From positions 1,240,001 to 1,304,000 of the forward strand of contig NZ_LFBU01000001.1 of assembly GCF_001045555.1 (NCBI RefSeq): a stretch of DNA of 64,000 nucleotides. The letters are read 5' to 3'. Source of the stretch: Marinobacter subterrani (GTDB lineage Bacteria; Pseudomonadota; Gammaproteobacteria; Pseudomonadales; Oleiphilaceae). The notes under the pieces are model-generated. The model was not told where the DNA came from. It saw nothing but the letters and a program-made list of their open reading frames with translations, and searched no databases. A program made the translations under genes and the position numbers. Of the stretch, positions 37,384-46,830 are shown in pieces. The first letter of the stretch is position 1. Each line of letters begins with the position of its first letter.

Positions 37384-37530
37384 GTGGATTCAAGCAGTAT
37401 CCCCCATGGCGGAGGAGCCGTGTAGTACCTCCGCCGCCATATGGGGAAACGAATCCACCGGATTAACGAATTTTTCAGGCACTTTCGTTCTTTCCTTGTT
37501 TTTTAGGCCAGCTTTTTAGCTGGCCTTTTT
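37384..37530 (+). ncRNA. Candidate structured RNA ending in an intrinsic terminator
   Basis: In the 337-bp gap between the response regulator and araC. GTGGATTC (37384-37391) pairs with GAATCCAC (37451-37458). Inside it TCCCCCATGGCGGAGG (37400-37415) pairs, with small bulges, with 37428-37447. A clear terminator follows at 37505-37530. Several unpaired or loop-adjacent GGA triplets are present, which recalls CsrA/RsmA-binding RNAs, but no promoter is evident and no known family is matched. It could instead be the 3' UTR of the response-regulator mRNA. Confidence 0.4.
37505..37530 (+). terminator. Intrinsic terminator before araC 3' end
   Basis: AGGCCAGC, TTTTT loop, AGCTGGCC then TTTTT. The T tract is on the plus-strand side, so it ends a rightward transcript; it overlaps the last bases of the convergent araC gene. 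Confidence 0.8.
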
Positions 37531-38542
37531 ATTTTCTCCTCAAGTCCCCCGGCGTCTGCCCTGTCGCCGCTTTGAACTTCCGGTGGAAAGACGTCGTCTC
37601 GCTGTATCCCAGCCGGAAGGCGATATCCGGAATACTCATTTCCGTGTTTCGAAGGTAGTCCTCCGCCATCTGCTGGCGAACGTCATCCAACAGTTTCTGA
37701 TAAGACATCCCCTCCTGCCCCAGTTTCCGCTGCAGGGTTCGGCTGGTCATCCCCAGATCCTCGGCAATCATGTCCTGCCGGGTAACGCCGTCTGCAAGTT
37801 GTTTCTGGATGCTCTGCTTCACCCGGCTAGTAAGATCCGTATCCGAATCCAACAAGGCCAGTTGAGATAACGCGTGAGCCTCGAGGGTCTTCCGCAACAA
37901 CGGATCTGGCTGGCGCAGTCGTGTGGACATAAGACTCTGGTGCAGAACTACGCTGTTCTCGTCGGCCCCGAATTCCACCGGGCACTGCCAGCGCTCAAAG
38001 TAGGCTTTTTCATGAATGCCTCCCGGGGAGGAGCGCCGAAGCTTTACCCGTAGTGGCGAAGCCTCATGATCATCCGCCAGCCAGCGGGCATAGTTGATCC
38101 AGGAAGCAAACACATTGTCCACGACCTGAGGCCATACCACCGGATCGGTAAAGTTGCAGGTCCACACCAGGGCGACTGCATCACCTTTCATCCGCAAGCC
38201 CGTGGTGCCCATATCCCCAACCAGCTTTTCATAGGGAGCGATTCGGGTAACCGCCTCGGCCAGGGTGGCACAACTCATGGTGATGTAGCCCAGCACGCTG
38301 TAGGAGCCCGGTTGCACGTAATCACCGGTTTCCAGGCCCAGGACAGGATTGCCCGTTGCTTCGGCAAGCAGCCTGATAAACGTTTGGAACTGCTCGCCAT
38401 TCAGGCGACCGTCGTCAGTATCGAGAATGATTGGCTCGAGGCCTGCTTTGCTGAAAAGAGGGGTGGTATCAATGCCTTTGGCATCCGCGTAGCGGACATA
38501 TTGGCGAAAGGCGGAGACAGAGGCGGTTCCTAGAGGAGGCAT
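37529..38542 (-). CDS. AraC family transcriptional regulator
   Basis: A 337-residue regulator. The N-terminal part (about 10-200) matches the Arabinose_bd-type ligand domain seen in OruR-like regulators. The C-terminal HTH_18 domain has two helix-turn-helix motifs (EDLGMTSRTLQRKL, then IPDIAFRLGYSETTSFHRKFK) and ends in GQTPGDLRRK. ATG 38542 was chosen; a TTG start at 38587 would add 15 residues. Its target genes are not apparent, as both neighbours look unrelated. Confidence 0.88.
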   Translation of the reverse strand: MPPLGTASVSAFRQYVRYADAKGIDTTPLFSKAGLEPIILDTDDGRLNGEQFQTFIRLLAEATGNPVLGLETGDYVQPGSYSVLGYITMSCATLAEAVTRIAPYEKLVGDMGTTGLRMKGDAVALVWTCNFTDPVVWPQVVDNVFASWINYARWLADDHEASPLRVKLRRSSPGGIHEKAYFERWQCPVEFGADENSVVLHQSLMSTRLRQPDPLLRKTLEAHALSQLALLDSDTDLTSRVKQSIQKQLADGVTRQDMIAEDLGMTSRTLQRKLGQEGMSYQKLLDDVRQQMAEDYLRNTEMSIPDIAFRLGYSETTSFHRKFKAATGQTPGDLRRK

Positions 38543-38610
38543 GATAGCTGAGATCGTTGTTGGTATTTTGTCGGCCAGTATAACCAAAAACGTCGAAATG
38601 CGGATTAAAC

Positions 38611-38671
38611 GGGGTCAGATGAAAAAGGGGTCAGATGAAAAGTTCATCTGACCCCTTTTTCATCTGACCCC
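38611..38671. repeat. Family B REP, nested palindrome (B4)
   Basis: A 61-bp nested pair with linker AAA on the left matched by TTT on the right. It lies 12 bp beyond the argG stop. Confidence 0.85.
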
Positions 38672-38682
38672 AGGTTCACGCC

Positions 38683-39894
38683 TTAAAGCTTGCGGCCTTT
38701 CCCTGCAGCAATCCGCAGGCGCAAGGCATTCAGCTTGATAAAGCCTTCCGCATCTTTCTGATTGTACGCACCCTGATCTTCCTCAAAGGTGGCAATCTTC
38801 TCGTCGAACAGGGAATCCTCAGACTTGCGGCCCACAACGTCCACATTACCCTTGTAGAGCTTAAGGCGAACGGTACCGTTAACATAGTGCTGGGTCTGGT
38901 CGATCAGCGCCTGCAGAGCCTCACGCTCCGGGGACCACCAGTAACCGTTGTAGATCACCTCGGCGTAGCGGGGCATGATGCTGTCTTTCAGGTGTGCCAC
39001 TTCGCGGTCCAGAGTGATGGACTCAATGGCACGGTGGGCACGCAGCATGATGGTGCCGCCCGGTGTTTCGTAACAGCCGCGGGACTTCATGCCTACGTAG
39101 CGGTTCTCGACGATATCCAGGCGACCAATACCATTCGCGCCGGCTACCTTGTTGAGGGTTTCCAGCACTTCATGCGCTTTCATCTCCTGACCATCGATGG
39201 CAACAATGTCGCCCTTCTTGTAGGTCAGCTCAACGTAGGTCGGCTCATCCGGCGCAGCTTCCGGAGACACACTCCAGCGCCACATATCTTCCTCGGCTTC
39301 CGCCCAGGGATCTTCCAGGTTGATGCCTTCGTAAGAGATGTGCAGCAGGTTGGCGTCCATGGAGTAAGGGCTCTTACCCTTCTTCTTCTCCACCGGAATG
39401 TTCCGCTCATCGCAGTAGGCCAGCAGCTTCTCGCGGGAATTCAGATCCCACTCACGCCAGGGCGCAATCACCTTCACACCCGGCTTCAGCGCGTAGGCAC
39501 CCAGTTCGAAACGCACCTGGTCGTTACCCTTGCCGGTGGCACCGTGGGAAATGGCATCGGCGCCGGTTTCATTGGCGATATCGATCAGACGCTTGGCAAT
39601 CAGGGGACGGGCAATGGACGTACCCAGCAGGTACTCACCCTCGTAGATGGTGTTCGCGCGGAACATCGGGAACACGTAATCGCGCACAAATTCCTCGCGC
39701 AGGTCCTCGATGTAGATTTCCTTAACGCCCAACGCCTCGGCTTTCGCCCGCGCCGGCTCCACTTCCTCGCCCTGGCCGATGTCGGCGGTGAAAGTCACCA
39801 CCTCACAGTTATAGGTATCCTGCAACCACCGAACGATCACGGAAGTATCCAGGCCACCGGAATAGGCCAGCACCACCTTTTTGATATCAGACAT
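38683..39894 (-). CDS. argG: Argininosuccinate synthase ArgG
   Basis: A 403-residue enzyme that condenses citrulline and aspartate with ATP in arginine synthesis. The ATP-pyrophosphatase P-loop AYSGGLDTS (about 10-18) and the [13 protein letters not shown] segment are intact. ATG 39894 follows GGAGCAAGGGC; the 16 extra residues of the frame starting at 39942 are not conserved-looking and run towards a REP. It stands alone between family B REPs. Confidence 0.97.
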   Translation of the reverse strand: MSDIKKVVLAYSGGLDTSVIVRWLQDTYNCEVVTFTADIGQGEEVEPARAKAEALGVKEIYIEDLREEFVRDYVFPMFRANTIYEGEYLLGTSIARPLIAKRLIDIANETGADAISHGATGKGNDQVRFELGAYALKPGVKVIAPWREWDLNSREKLLAYCDERNIPVEKKKGKSPYSMDANLLHISYEGINLEDPWAEAEEDMWRWSVSPEAAPDEPTYVELTYKKGDIVAIDGQEMKAHEVLETLNKVAGANGIGRLDIVENRYVGMKSRGCYETPGGTIMLRAHRAIESITLDREVAHLKDSIMPRYAEVIYNGYWWSPEREALQALIDQTQHYVNGTVRLKLYKGNVDVVGRKSEDSLFDEKIATFEEDQGAYNQKDAEGFIKLNALRLRIAAGKGRKL

Positions 39895-39942
39895 GCCCTT
39901 GCTCCAGACTGAACCGAATGGATATGAACCGGGGATGAACAT

Positions 39943-39972
39943 GGGGCCAGACGAACGCGTTCGTCTGGCCCC
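39943..39972. repeat. Family B REP, compensated variant (B5)
   Basis: GGGGCCAGACGAA with TTCGTCTGGCCCC around CGCG: two positions differ from the family consensus and both are matched by complementary changes in the other arm. Confidence 0.85.
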
Positions 39973-40073
39973 TCTTTAAGAAAGCCCCGAGTACACTCAA
40001 TAAATAAGGCGCATATTGTACGGGAGAGCGGGGGGAATGGCTATTGGGAGGAACATGGAGTCAGATTGAACAT

Positions 40074-40103
40074 GGGGTCAGATGAAAGCTTTCATCTGAC
40101 CCC
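40074..40103. repeat. Family B REP (B6)
   Basis: A single palindrome (AGCT centre) 8 bp beyond the fliS stop. A worn half-site (GGAGTCAGATTGAA, 40057-40070) on its left looks like the remnant of an outer arm. Confidence 0.8.
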
Positions 40104-40111
40104 GTCTTCAC

Positions 40112-40510
40112 TCAGACCGCCTGCTGCTGACCCATCGCTTCCTCACGAATACCATCCCAGCCTTCCTTGATGGAACGCAGCAGGTTAGCCACCTCGTCCA
40201 GCTTGGCCGGGTCATTTTTGGCGTTCGCCTCGAACAGCGACCGCTCCATGTAGTCATACAGCGCTTCCAGCCGAACCGCCAGTTCGCCCCCCTGGTCAAA
40301 ATCCAGGAAGCCACGCAGCCCACCAATAATCTCGATGGCCTTGGTGATCAGCTTGCCCTTGCCCTCAAAATCCTTCGCCTGCATCCGGGCCTTGGCCATG
40401 TTGATGCGTTCCAGGGCGCCGCTGTACAGCAGCTGGATAAGCTTGTGGGGATCGGCATCGGTGATGCTGGTTTGGGTGTTTACCCGCTGGTATGCCTGTA
40501 AGCCGTTCAT
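40112..40510 (-). CDS. fliS: Flagellar export chaperone FliS
   Basis: A 132-residue all-helical protein with the conserved start YQRVNTQTSITDADPHKLIQLLYSGALERI and the RGFLDFDQGGELAVRLEALYDYM core. FliS binds the C-terminus of flagellin in the cytoplasm and prevents early polymerisation. ATG 40510 has GAGGTC upstream. It follows fliD by 39 bp. Confidence 0.95.
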   Translation of the reverse strand: MNGLQAYQRVNTQTSITDADPHKLIQLLYSGALERINMAKARMQAKDFEGKGKLITKAIEIIGGLRGFLDFDQGGELAVRLEALYDYMERSLFEANAKNDPAKLDEVANLLRSIKEGWDGIREEAMGQQQAV

Positions 40511-40549
40511 ATTAGACCTCGCTTGTCTCAAAAAACCGACTCTCTGTCA

Positions 40550-42526
40550 TCAGTTCTTCTGGTTGTTCTGGGGGGCCAGTGCGGCCAACTGCTGCGTGAT
40601 GTAATCCCGGGTGCTGTTCAATTGCGCGATCAGCGAATCCGCGGCGCTGAACTGGGAAACCAGGCGTTCACGGTAAGAGGTCAGCCGCTCTTCAAGATCC
40701 AGCCGGTCCTGCTGAATATCCTCCAGGGATCGGTTCAGGCTCTCCGTGCGAGAGGCGATGGCACCGTCCGCACTCAGGATGCCGGTCACCAGGTTAACCG
40801 TCCGTTCAGCCACCCCTTCAATAAAAGTGATCGTGCCGCGGCTGCCGGTGTCCGTACCCGTCACCCTGACCTGAAGTCCGGACGCATCACCCCGGTCTGA
40901 GCCCAGAAACAGAACCTGGCCATCACCTTCGGCCAGTTTCCCATCAATGGTACCCGCTACGTCCTGCCCGGCGGTTCCAGTCGATACAGCCAGACCATAG
41001 ACCGAACCATCCTCAACGCTGGTAATGCTTACATTTGAGCTGTCACCGAATTTCTCGGAGGTAAACCGTAAGGCGCCGGTGCTGTCCAGATCTACCGCCA
41101 CTGACGTACCGGCGGCCTTCAGCGCGCCGCTATCATTGAACTTGGCCTGAATCTGATCAACCAGGTCCTGGGGCGTTGCATAGGTCCCCGCATCCAGCGT
41201 GATGGAAACAGACGTACCGCCGTTAACCTCAAAGGTAATTTCATCATTGGCGGTGGTAATGGAAACGTTCGAGCCAACCGGTGCGACACCCGAAAGGGAA
41301 CCCTGGGTCGCAGCACGGGTGATATTGATGTCGTAACTGCCGGGAACTGTACCGGTGCCGCTGCGCACGAATTCGATCTGGCTATCGGAAGCCCGCCCCT
41401 GTTCCGCGAACAAAGCGGTCACATCGTCAGGATTCTGGGCCAGCTTCTCCTCAAATTTCGCCCTGTCAAGCTCAAGGCCGCCGGTGTCCGGATTGGTTGA
41501 TATACCGACATCCGCCAGGGTTCTGACACTGGCATTCTCAAGCCCCGGAACCACCCGGGTCAGCAGATTGCGTAACTGGTTCTGGATACCGCGTACGGTG
41601 GAATCACCATTGAGAATCCCGCCCCGACCCGCTTCCGCATCATAACCCGCCAGGCTGTCGATCGTGCCCTGAAGCGCATTGAACTTGTCGACAAACGACT
41701 GGACACGATCGGCCACCGCGCCAAGGTCCCGCTCAACCTTGATAACCGACGTCACGCCCTCTTCCTTCACCTCAAAGCTCAGCCCGTCAATCACGTTTTC
41801 GATATTGTTGGAAGAACGGGAGATCTCGATACCGTTAATCCGGACCTGGGAGTCCTTGGCGGCAACGGTTTCGGTCAGATTGCTGGTGGTGCCATTAAAG
41901 GCGAACTGCGACAGGCCCACCGCGTCGGTGTTGTTGCCGTCATCGTCATTGACCGTCAGGGAGACGGCATTGGCAGTGCCGGTTTCCTCGGAGGACATCA
42001 CCAGCCGGTAGCCATTGCCGGTATCGATTACACCCGCGGTCACACCCATACCGGATTCATTGATTTCGTTGGCCAGGCCCTGAAGCGTGTTATTGGTGCC
42101 GTCGATGGTAATCGTCTTACTGGAGTCCCCGGACTTCAGAGTAATACTGCCGGTGCCAACCGTGGTGGCATCCTTGTCGGCAAAGGTACCCGATGCAAGC
42201 GACTGTGCCTGGGCCAGGGTGAGTACCTCCACCGTGTAACTGCCCCGCCCGGCTTTGCTGTTATCCAGGCTCACTTCGACGCTTTCGTTGGAGGATGTCG
42301 CGGAATAGGCGGTCAAGTTGTCGGCCGCGCTCAGTTGGCGCATGGGAAGGCGTAGCTCGGTTACCGCACTGCGTAACTTTCCGTAGGCGGACAACAACGC
42401 TTCACTTTTTTGCGTTTCGAGCGTGAGCCGGTCCTCAGCAGGCTTGCGCTCTGCGGCCACCAATTGGTCCACGAGATCGGAGCTCAGAACTCCCGAGCCA
42501 ATCCCTAATGATGAAATTCCGGCCAT
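40550..42526 (-). CDS. fliD: Flagellar hook-associated protein 2 (filament cap) FliD
   Basis: A 658-residue cap protein. It begins with the family N-terminal GIGSGVLSSDLVDQLVAAERKP and ends with the coiled-coil C-terminus (TRDYITQQLAAL). The central part contains flagellin/hook-type Ig-like modules (GSYDINITRAATQG). It is longer than the ~470 residues of E. coli, and within the range of marine gammaproteobacteria. GAGGAGG precedes the ATG, and a near-perfect sigma-28 promoter lies 43 bp upstream. Confidence 0.95.
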   Translation of the reverse strand: MAGISSLGIGSGVLSSDLVDQLVAAERKPAEDRLTLETQKSEALLSAYGKLRSAVTELRLPMRQLSAADNLTAYSATSSNESVEVSLDNSKAGRGSYTVEVLTLAQAQSLASGTFADKDATTVGTGSITLKSGDSSKTITIDGTNNTLQGLANEINESGMGVTAGVIDTGNGYRLVMSSEETGTANAVSLTVNDDDGNNTDAVGLSQFAFNGTTSNLTETVAAKDSQVRINGIEISRSSNNIENVIDGLSFEVKEEGVTSVIKVERDLGAVADRVQSFVDKFNALQGTIDSLAGYDAEAGRGGILNGDSTVRGIQNQLRNLLTRVVPGLENASVRTLADVGISTNPDTGGLELDRAKFEEKLAQNPDDVTALFAEQGRASDSQIEFVRSGTGTVPGSYDINITRAATQGSLSGVAPVGSNVSITTANDEITFEVNGGTSVSITLDAGTYATPQDLVDQIQAKFNDSGALKAAGTSVAVDLDSTGALRFTSEKFGDSSNVSITSVEDGSVYGLAVSTGTAGQDVAGTIDGKLAEGDGQVLFLGSDRGDASGLQVRVTGTDTGSRGTITFIEGVAERTVNLVTGILSADGAIASRTESLNRSLEDIQQDRLDLEERLTSYRERLVSQFSAADSLIAQLNSTRDYITQQLAALAPQNNQKN

Positions 42527-42568
42527 AACGGTGCCTCCTCATAGGGGCAAATTTCTCTACTGACTACT

Positions 42569-42595
42569 TTATCGGCAAAAGGCGGCAAAACTTTG
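42569..42595 (-). promoter_or_regulatory. Sigma-28 (FliA) promoter of fliD
   Basis: On the minus strand CAAAGTTT-N11-GCCGATAA. Only the first base differs from the consensus TAAAGTTT-N11-GCCGATAA. Confidence 0.85.
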
Positions 42596-42656
42596 CCATT
42601 TTCTTTCGCCTATTTGTAACAACCTGTAACCTGCCTGAAATTCCGAAGGCCAAGCC

Positions 42657-42686
42657 GGGGTCAGAAGAAAGCCTTCTTCTGACCCC
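42657..42686. repeat. Family B REP, compensated variant (B7)
   Basis: GGGGTCAGAAGAA with TTCTTCTGACCCC: one base differs from consensus in each arm and pairing is kept. The trailing ATTTTCATCT looks like a remnant of an outer arm. Confidence 0.8.
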
Positions 42687-42712
42687 ATTTTCATCTATGC
42701 ACAAAACGCAAA

Positions 42713-42744
42713 ACACCGCCGAACCCTCTCAGGTGTGGCGGTGC
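42713..42744 (-). terminator. Terminator after the first flagellin unit
   Basis: On the minus strand GCACCGCC pairs with GGCGGTGT, followed by a TTTTGCGTTTT tail. It lies downstream of the flagellin at 42925 and the flaG remnant, and separates them from fliD. Confidence 0.6.
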
Positions 42745-42785
42745 TGAAATACCGTCGTTTCCATTAGTACAAAAGCGGCAAACCC

Positions 42786-42867
42786 TTACACTTTAATAAT
42801 AAACAACGTCAGCAGTTCATCCATCTGCAATTTTTCTGCCAATCTCAACAGAGCTAGAGGTATTCAT
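42786..42867 (-). pseudogene. Remnant of a second flaG
   Basis: Read on the minus strand, 42860-42786 encodes [24 protein letters not shown] and stop, closely matching the FlaG C-terminus ([21 protein letters not shown]) at 44538. An ATGAAT preceded by TTGAGCG at 42867 resembles the flaG start (GTGAGCT before ATGAAT). Almost everything between start and C-terminus is deleted, and the start is out of frame with the tail. It sits after flagellin 42925 just as flaG sits after flagellin 45050. Confidence 0.75.
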
Positions 42868-42924
42868 CGCTCAACTTACCACCCATTAAAAACAGCAGAA
42901 ACCTGAAAACCGGGCGTTCTGAGT

Positions 42925-44433
42925 TTACTGTAGCAGAGACAAAACCTGCTGCGGCCGCGCGTTGGCCTGCCCCAGCACCGATATACCGGCCTGCTGCAAA
43001 ACCTGAGCCTTGGAAAGCCTGGCGGTTTCTGCCGCGAAATCCGCATCCAGGATTCGGCTGTTGGAGGCGCTCAGATTCTCGACGGAGGTCGCCAGGTTGG
43101 CGATTGTGGATTCGAAACGATTCTGAAGCGCGCCCAACTCACTTCGTAGCCTGTTAATCTCGGTCAGCGCATTGTCTACACGAATCACCGAATCCTGCGT
43201 TCCTGCAACAGTTGTTATATCAACACCTTCAAGCGACCCCGCCGGGCTGGCTTCCGCCGCATCGAACGCTGCCACAAGATCCGTCAGGTTACCGGTCAGA
43301 ACAATGGCCTCACTCGAGGTCACGCTCACCGTGCTGCTCTCTGGGTCCAACACCGCAAGCGCTCCGGGCACCTGGGCGTTGATAGCCGACACAAAGTCGG
43401 CCGTTGTTGCAAAGTCTCCCACAATGTCAACGGCCTCGGCATCGCCAACCTGTATGGCGAAATCGCCCTCGGCCAGGCCGTCGGAAATGGAAGGAACGCC
43501 ATCAGTCGTATCAGCGGTGTTTGAAAAGCCTGGAAAAAACGCTGTACCGCTGTCGAATTCCGTCGTTGAGAAGTTCGTGCCATCCTCCCGCAAAATCGAC
43601 AAAGTTCCATTAGTAATGGCCTCCGTCAGATCTGCCGAAGCGCCAAGATCGAGGCTGTACCCACTCTGCACACCGCTTCCATCATTCCCAAACCCCGCGC
43701 CGGTAAAGCCCGCGACCATTTGGGCAACTGTCACGCTGCCGAACGGGGTGTCGTTGGCCTGAACCATGAGCGAGTTGCCGTTTCCGTCATCAAACGTCAG
43801 TTGGTAGATGTCGTTACCATTACCAAAAAATCCATTGCTAAACGTTCCCAGAGCAAGTGTGGCAGGGTTCCCTCCAGCGAGAGCGCCATCAAAAAGCGTA
43901 GCGCTGACCTCAGCCTTTGCACCCAGATCCTGCAGGCGACTGCCCGTGAGCGAGGTGATTCCGATCGCCTCGCCAGCGTTCGCACCCACTTGGAAACTCA
44001 GCTCGCCGAGCGAGCCGTCCAATACATTCAAACCGTTAAACGCCGTCTGGGTCGCAATCCGGTCGATCTCATTGAGTCGTTGCCGCACCTCATCATTCAG
44101 AGCTACCCGGTCGGCCGGACTGTTCGTCGCATTGGCAGACTGAATAGACAGCTCCCGGATTCGCTGGAGGTTGCTGACGACCTCCTGAAGTGCACCTTCA
44201 GCGGTCTGCGCCAATGAAATACCGTCATTAGCGTTTCGCCGGGCGACGTTCAGGCCTGATATCTGAGATTCAAAACGGGTCGAGATAGCCAGGCCGGCGG
44301 CGTCATCACGGGCAGAGTTAATTCGCAGGCCTGAAGATAGCCGTTCCAGCGCGACCGCAGACAGAGCGGATGATTGTTGCAACTGACGTTGTGCGTTTAT
44401 TGATGCAACATTGGTGTTGACGCTCAAGACCAT
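42925..44433 (-). CDS. Flagellin, paralogue 1
   Basis: A 502-residue filament protein. N-terminal D0-D1 ([15 protein letters not shown], then [20 protein letters not shown]) and C-terminal D1-D0 ([20 protein letters not shown], ending [10 protein letters not shown]) are standard. The variable centre (about 175-385) is Gly/Asp/Phe rich and differs from those of the other two flagellins. ATG 44433 follows GAGGAAG. It lies 102 bp downstream of flaG; no convincing promoter of its own was found, so it may depend on read-through from the upstream flagellin. Confidence 0.95.
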   Translation of the reverse strand: MVLSVNTNVASINAQRQLQQSSALSAVALERLSSGLRINSARDDAAGLAISTRFESQISGLNVARRNANDGISLAQTAEGALQEVVSNLQRIRELSIQSANATNSPADRVALNDEVRQRLNEIDRIATQTAFNGLNVLDGSLGELSFQVGANAGEAIGITSLTGSRLQDLGAKAEVSATLFDGALAGGNPATLALGTFSNGFFGNGNDIYQLTFDDGNGNSLMVQANDTPFGSVTVAQMVAGFTGAGFGNDGSGVQSGYSLDLGASADLTEAITNGTLSILREDGTNFSTTEFDSGTAFFPGFSNTADTTDGVPSISDGLAEGDFAIQVGDAEAVDIVGDFATTADFVSAINAQVPGALAVLDPESSTVSVTSSEAIVLTGNLTDLVAAFDAAEASPAGSLEGVDITTVAGTQDSVIRVDNALTEINRLRSELGALQNRFESTIANLATSVENLSASNSRILDADFAAETARLSKAQVLQQAGISVLGQANARPQQVLSLLQ

Positions 44434-44537
44434 CACAGCTTCCTCTTGAAATACTGCCCTGCTTGAGCAACTCAGGCGTCCACTGCGCCCCAGTGCGGAA
44501 GTAAGCCAGGGCCAGCAAAAAGCGCCCCGGAGGTTCT

Positions 44538-44975
44538 TTAGACTTTTATGTTAAACAACGTCAGCGGTTCATCCTGCTGCAATTTTTCCGCCAACCGCAA
44601 AGCCACTTCATCAGGAATCTGGCGAATCACTTCCCGGGTCTGCTGATCGACTACTTTTACAACCGTCTGCCCCAGCTCGTTATCCACCTCGAACTGAAGA
44701 TCCCTCTGAACACTCTGGACAAAATCGTTCAGTTGCGACACCGCATCATCCAGATCCTCCCGCCGCGCCTCATTCTGTTTCTGAAGCTCTTCCGCCCTGG
44801 AAACATTCTGAGCGGCGGAAGCCGGCTTATCAGTCGCAGCGGGCCCCACTGATGAAGAAACCGGGGCGGAGGCATTCCTGCCTTCGGCCGGAGATGACGA
44901 AATTGCCCGAGCCGGTACTTGCTCACTGGTTGGAACCAGCTTCAGATCCGGGCTATTCAGGTTAACGCCATTCAT
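44538..44975 (-). CDS. flaG: FlaG family flagellar protein
   Basis: A 145-residue protein. A low-complexity Ser/Ala/Pro N-terminal half (about 15-60) precedes the FlaG domain (about 65-145): [33 protein letters not shown] and a C-terminal ALRLAEKLQ. FlaG is encoded beside flagellin in polar flagellates and affects filament length. AGCGAGGTGAGCT precedes the ATG. It follows flagellin 2 by 74 bp, so it probably uses the sigma-28 promoter at 46549. Confidence 0.92.
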   Translation of the reverse strand: MNGVNLNSPDLKLVPTSEQVPARAISSSPAEGRNASAPVSSSVGPAATDKPASAAQNVSRAEELQKQNEARREDLDDAVSQLNDFVQSVQRDLQFEVDNELGQTVVKVVDQQTREVIRQIPDEVALRLAEKLQQDEPLTLFNIKV

Positions 44976-45049
44976 AGCTCACCTCGCTATTCTCTCTAAC
45001 GGCGGAGAACCGGAACCCGAAGGTTCCGGCTCTCACCGCTCGCCCCTGT

Positions 45050-46465
45050 TTACTGCAGGAGGGACAGAACCTGCTGCGGACGGGCGTTGGCCTGGGCCAG
45101 CACCGAGATACCGGCCTGCTGCAGTACCTGAGCCTTGGACAGCTTGGCGGTTTCCGCCGCAAAGTCCGCGTCTAGGATACGGCTGTTGGAGGCGCTCAGA
45201 TTCTCGACAGAAGTCGCCAGGTTCGCGATGGTAGACTCAAAACGGTTCTGAATTGCACCGAGTTCGCCGCGCAGACTGTTTACTGTCTTGAGCGCGGAGT
45301 CCACCCGCTGAATCGCGTCGTTGGCGTTATCGACAGTATCCACAGTCACACCGCCGAGGTTGCCGGAGACACCGTAGTTATCAGTTCCACCAATCACTCC
45401 GCTGGCGTCAGTGACCGAGAATGATTCCAGGGCATTGATGCTTACGGAGCCGTACTGGACGGTGCCACTAGCTGTGACGGTAGACGCGAAGCCTTCGCCA
45501 CTTGCTGCCCCGGAAGGTGCCGCTTCGCTGATCGAGAAATTCTCGCCGTCGGCAACAGTGAACTTAAGCCCGGCAGAACTGGTCTCGACTGACAGGCCTT
45601 CAATACCCGCGGAGTTGATCGCATCCGCTACCTGATCTTTTGTCGCAGTGCCGCTGGAGGCGATATCAACAGAAACAGTAACTGCATCTGCATCGCCAAC
45701 CTGAAGTGTCACACTATAAGTCGATCCACCAGTGCTGGCTGCATCATCAACAGCACCGAATGCCAGGTCTTTAACGTTCGTTGCCGATACCAGTGACAGC
45801 CCATTGATATTTTCAGCCTCGATCGCCTCAGCAACGTCCTTGGCACTTGCGCCAGAGGCGACAGTGACATCAACAGCATCAGCAGAACCAACCTTGATAC
45901 TAAAGGTGCCACCGCCGGAGCCTATAGCCTGGTCACCGGTAGAGGCAATCTCGCCAATGGAGTCCTTGGTAGTGCCCTGGGTGAGGTCGATGCCAATAGT
46001 TTCGCCAGCATTCGCGCCCACCTGGAAGTCCTGACGACCAAACGAGCCGTCGAGAACCTTGAGGCCGTTAAAGGCAGTCTGCTTGGAGATACGGTCGATT
46101 TCTTCGATGCGCTGCTGAACCTCATCGTTCAGGGCGGCGCGGTCAGACGCACTGTTGGTAGCGTTCGCGGACTGAACCGCGAGCTCACGGATGCGCTGCA
46201 GGTTATTGGTGATTTCGTCCAGGGCACCTTCAGTGGTCTGGGCCAGGGAGATGCCGTCATTGGCATTCCGGGTGGCGACATTCAGACCGGAGATCTGTGA
46301 CTGGAAGCGGGTGGAAATTGCCAGGCCGGCGGCATCATCTTTTGCAGAGTTGATACGTAAGCCGGAAGACAGACGCTCGAGCGCCTGATTGGACAGTTGC
46401 TGAGACTTGTTCAGCTGGTTCTGGGCGGAAATTGACGCCACGTTTGTGTTGATGCCGAGAGCCAT
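45050..46465 (-). CDS. Flagellin, paralogue 2
   Basis: A 471-residue flagellin with conserved ends ([25 protein letters not shown]). The centre holds two tandem modules of the flagellin_IN type: [20 protein letters not shown] (about 190-240), and [20 protein letters not shown] (about 245-320). Paralogue 3 has the same two-module plan. It has a strong sigma-28 promoter and heads the flagellin-flaG-flagellin series. Confidence 0.96.
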   Translation of the reverse strand: MALGINTNVASISAQNQLNKSQQLSNQALERLSSGLRINSAKDDAAGLAISTRFQSQISGLNVATRNANDGISLAQTTEGALDEITNNLQRIRELAVQSANATNSASDRAALNDEVQQRIEEIDRISKQTAFNGLKVLDGSFGRQDFQVGANAGETIGIDLTQGTTKDSIGEIASTGDQAIGSGGGTFSIKVGSADAVDVTVASGASAKDVAEAIEAENINGLSLVSATNVKDLAFGAVDDAASTGGSTYSVTLQVGDADAVTVSVDIASSGTATKDQVADAINSAGIEGLSVETSSAGLKFTVADGENFSISEAAPSGAASGEGFASTVTASGTVQYGSVSINALESFSVTDASGVIGGTDNYGVSGNLGGVTVDTVDNANDAIQRVDSALKTVNSLRGELGAIQNRFESTIANLATSVENLSASNSRILDADFAAETAKLSKAQVLQQAGISVLAQANARPQQVLSLLQ

Positions 46466-46548
46466 GTGCTTCTCCTTAACCTTTGTGTCTTCAGTTAAAA
46501 GGTTTAGCGACCGATGTCTCGCCCCGGTGCGCTGCCCTGTTGATCAAG

Positions 46549-46575
46549 TTAACGGCCATGCCCCGGATTGCTTTA
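46549..46575 (-). promoter_or_regulatory. Sigma-28 (FliA) promoter of flagellin 2
   Basis: On the minus strand TAAA-N15-GCCGTTAA, one base from the consensus -10 (GCCGATAA). It is 84 bp before the ATG. Confidence 0.75.
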
Positions 46576-46727
46576 GGCGCTTGCATAAAGTTTTTGTAAA
46601 TTAATGTAAATCATGCCAAATAAACGGCAAAACCCTGCCTTTGCCGCCCTTGCCATACCTCAGGGCCGTCGAAAACGATTGGATTTAAACTATATTTTTC
46701 ATAGACATAATGGGCAAATAGAACAAA

Positions 46728-46743
46728 TGGCACACAATTCGCT
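46728..46743 (+). promoter_or_regulatory. Sigma-54 promoter of flagellin 3
   Basis: TGGCACACAATTCGCT keeps the invariant GG-N10-GC spacing of -24/-12 promoters (consensus TGGCAC-N5-TTGCW). It is about 88 bp before the ATG at 46831. Confidence 0.7.
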
Positions 46744-46830
46744 TATTCCCCTGCAACGCTCGAAAAAAGAAACCGCCGACACCTGAATTTCTCCGAAACA
46801 GGCGACGGCACCCATAACAGGGGAATGACA

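Noticed and set aside
37384..37530. Identity of the 37.4-kb RNA as RsmY/RsmZ
   Set aside because: GGA triplets are present, but the overall fold and sequence do not match the Pseudomonas RNAs and no GacA-type upstream box is seen.
44445..44537. Possible sigma-54 promoter before flagellin 1 (TGGACG...TTGCT on the minus strand)
   Set aside because: The GG and GC elements are 11 bp apart rather than the required 10 and the -24 element is poor.
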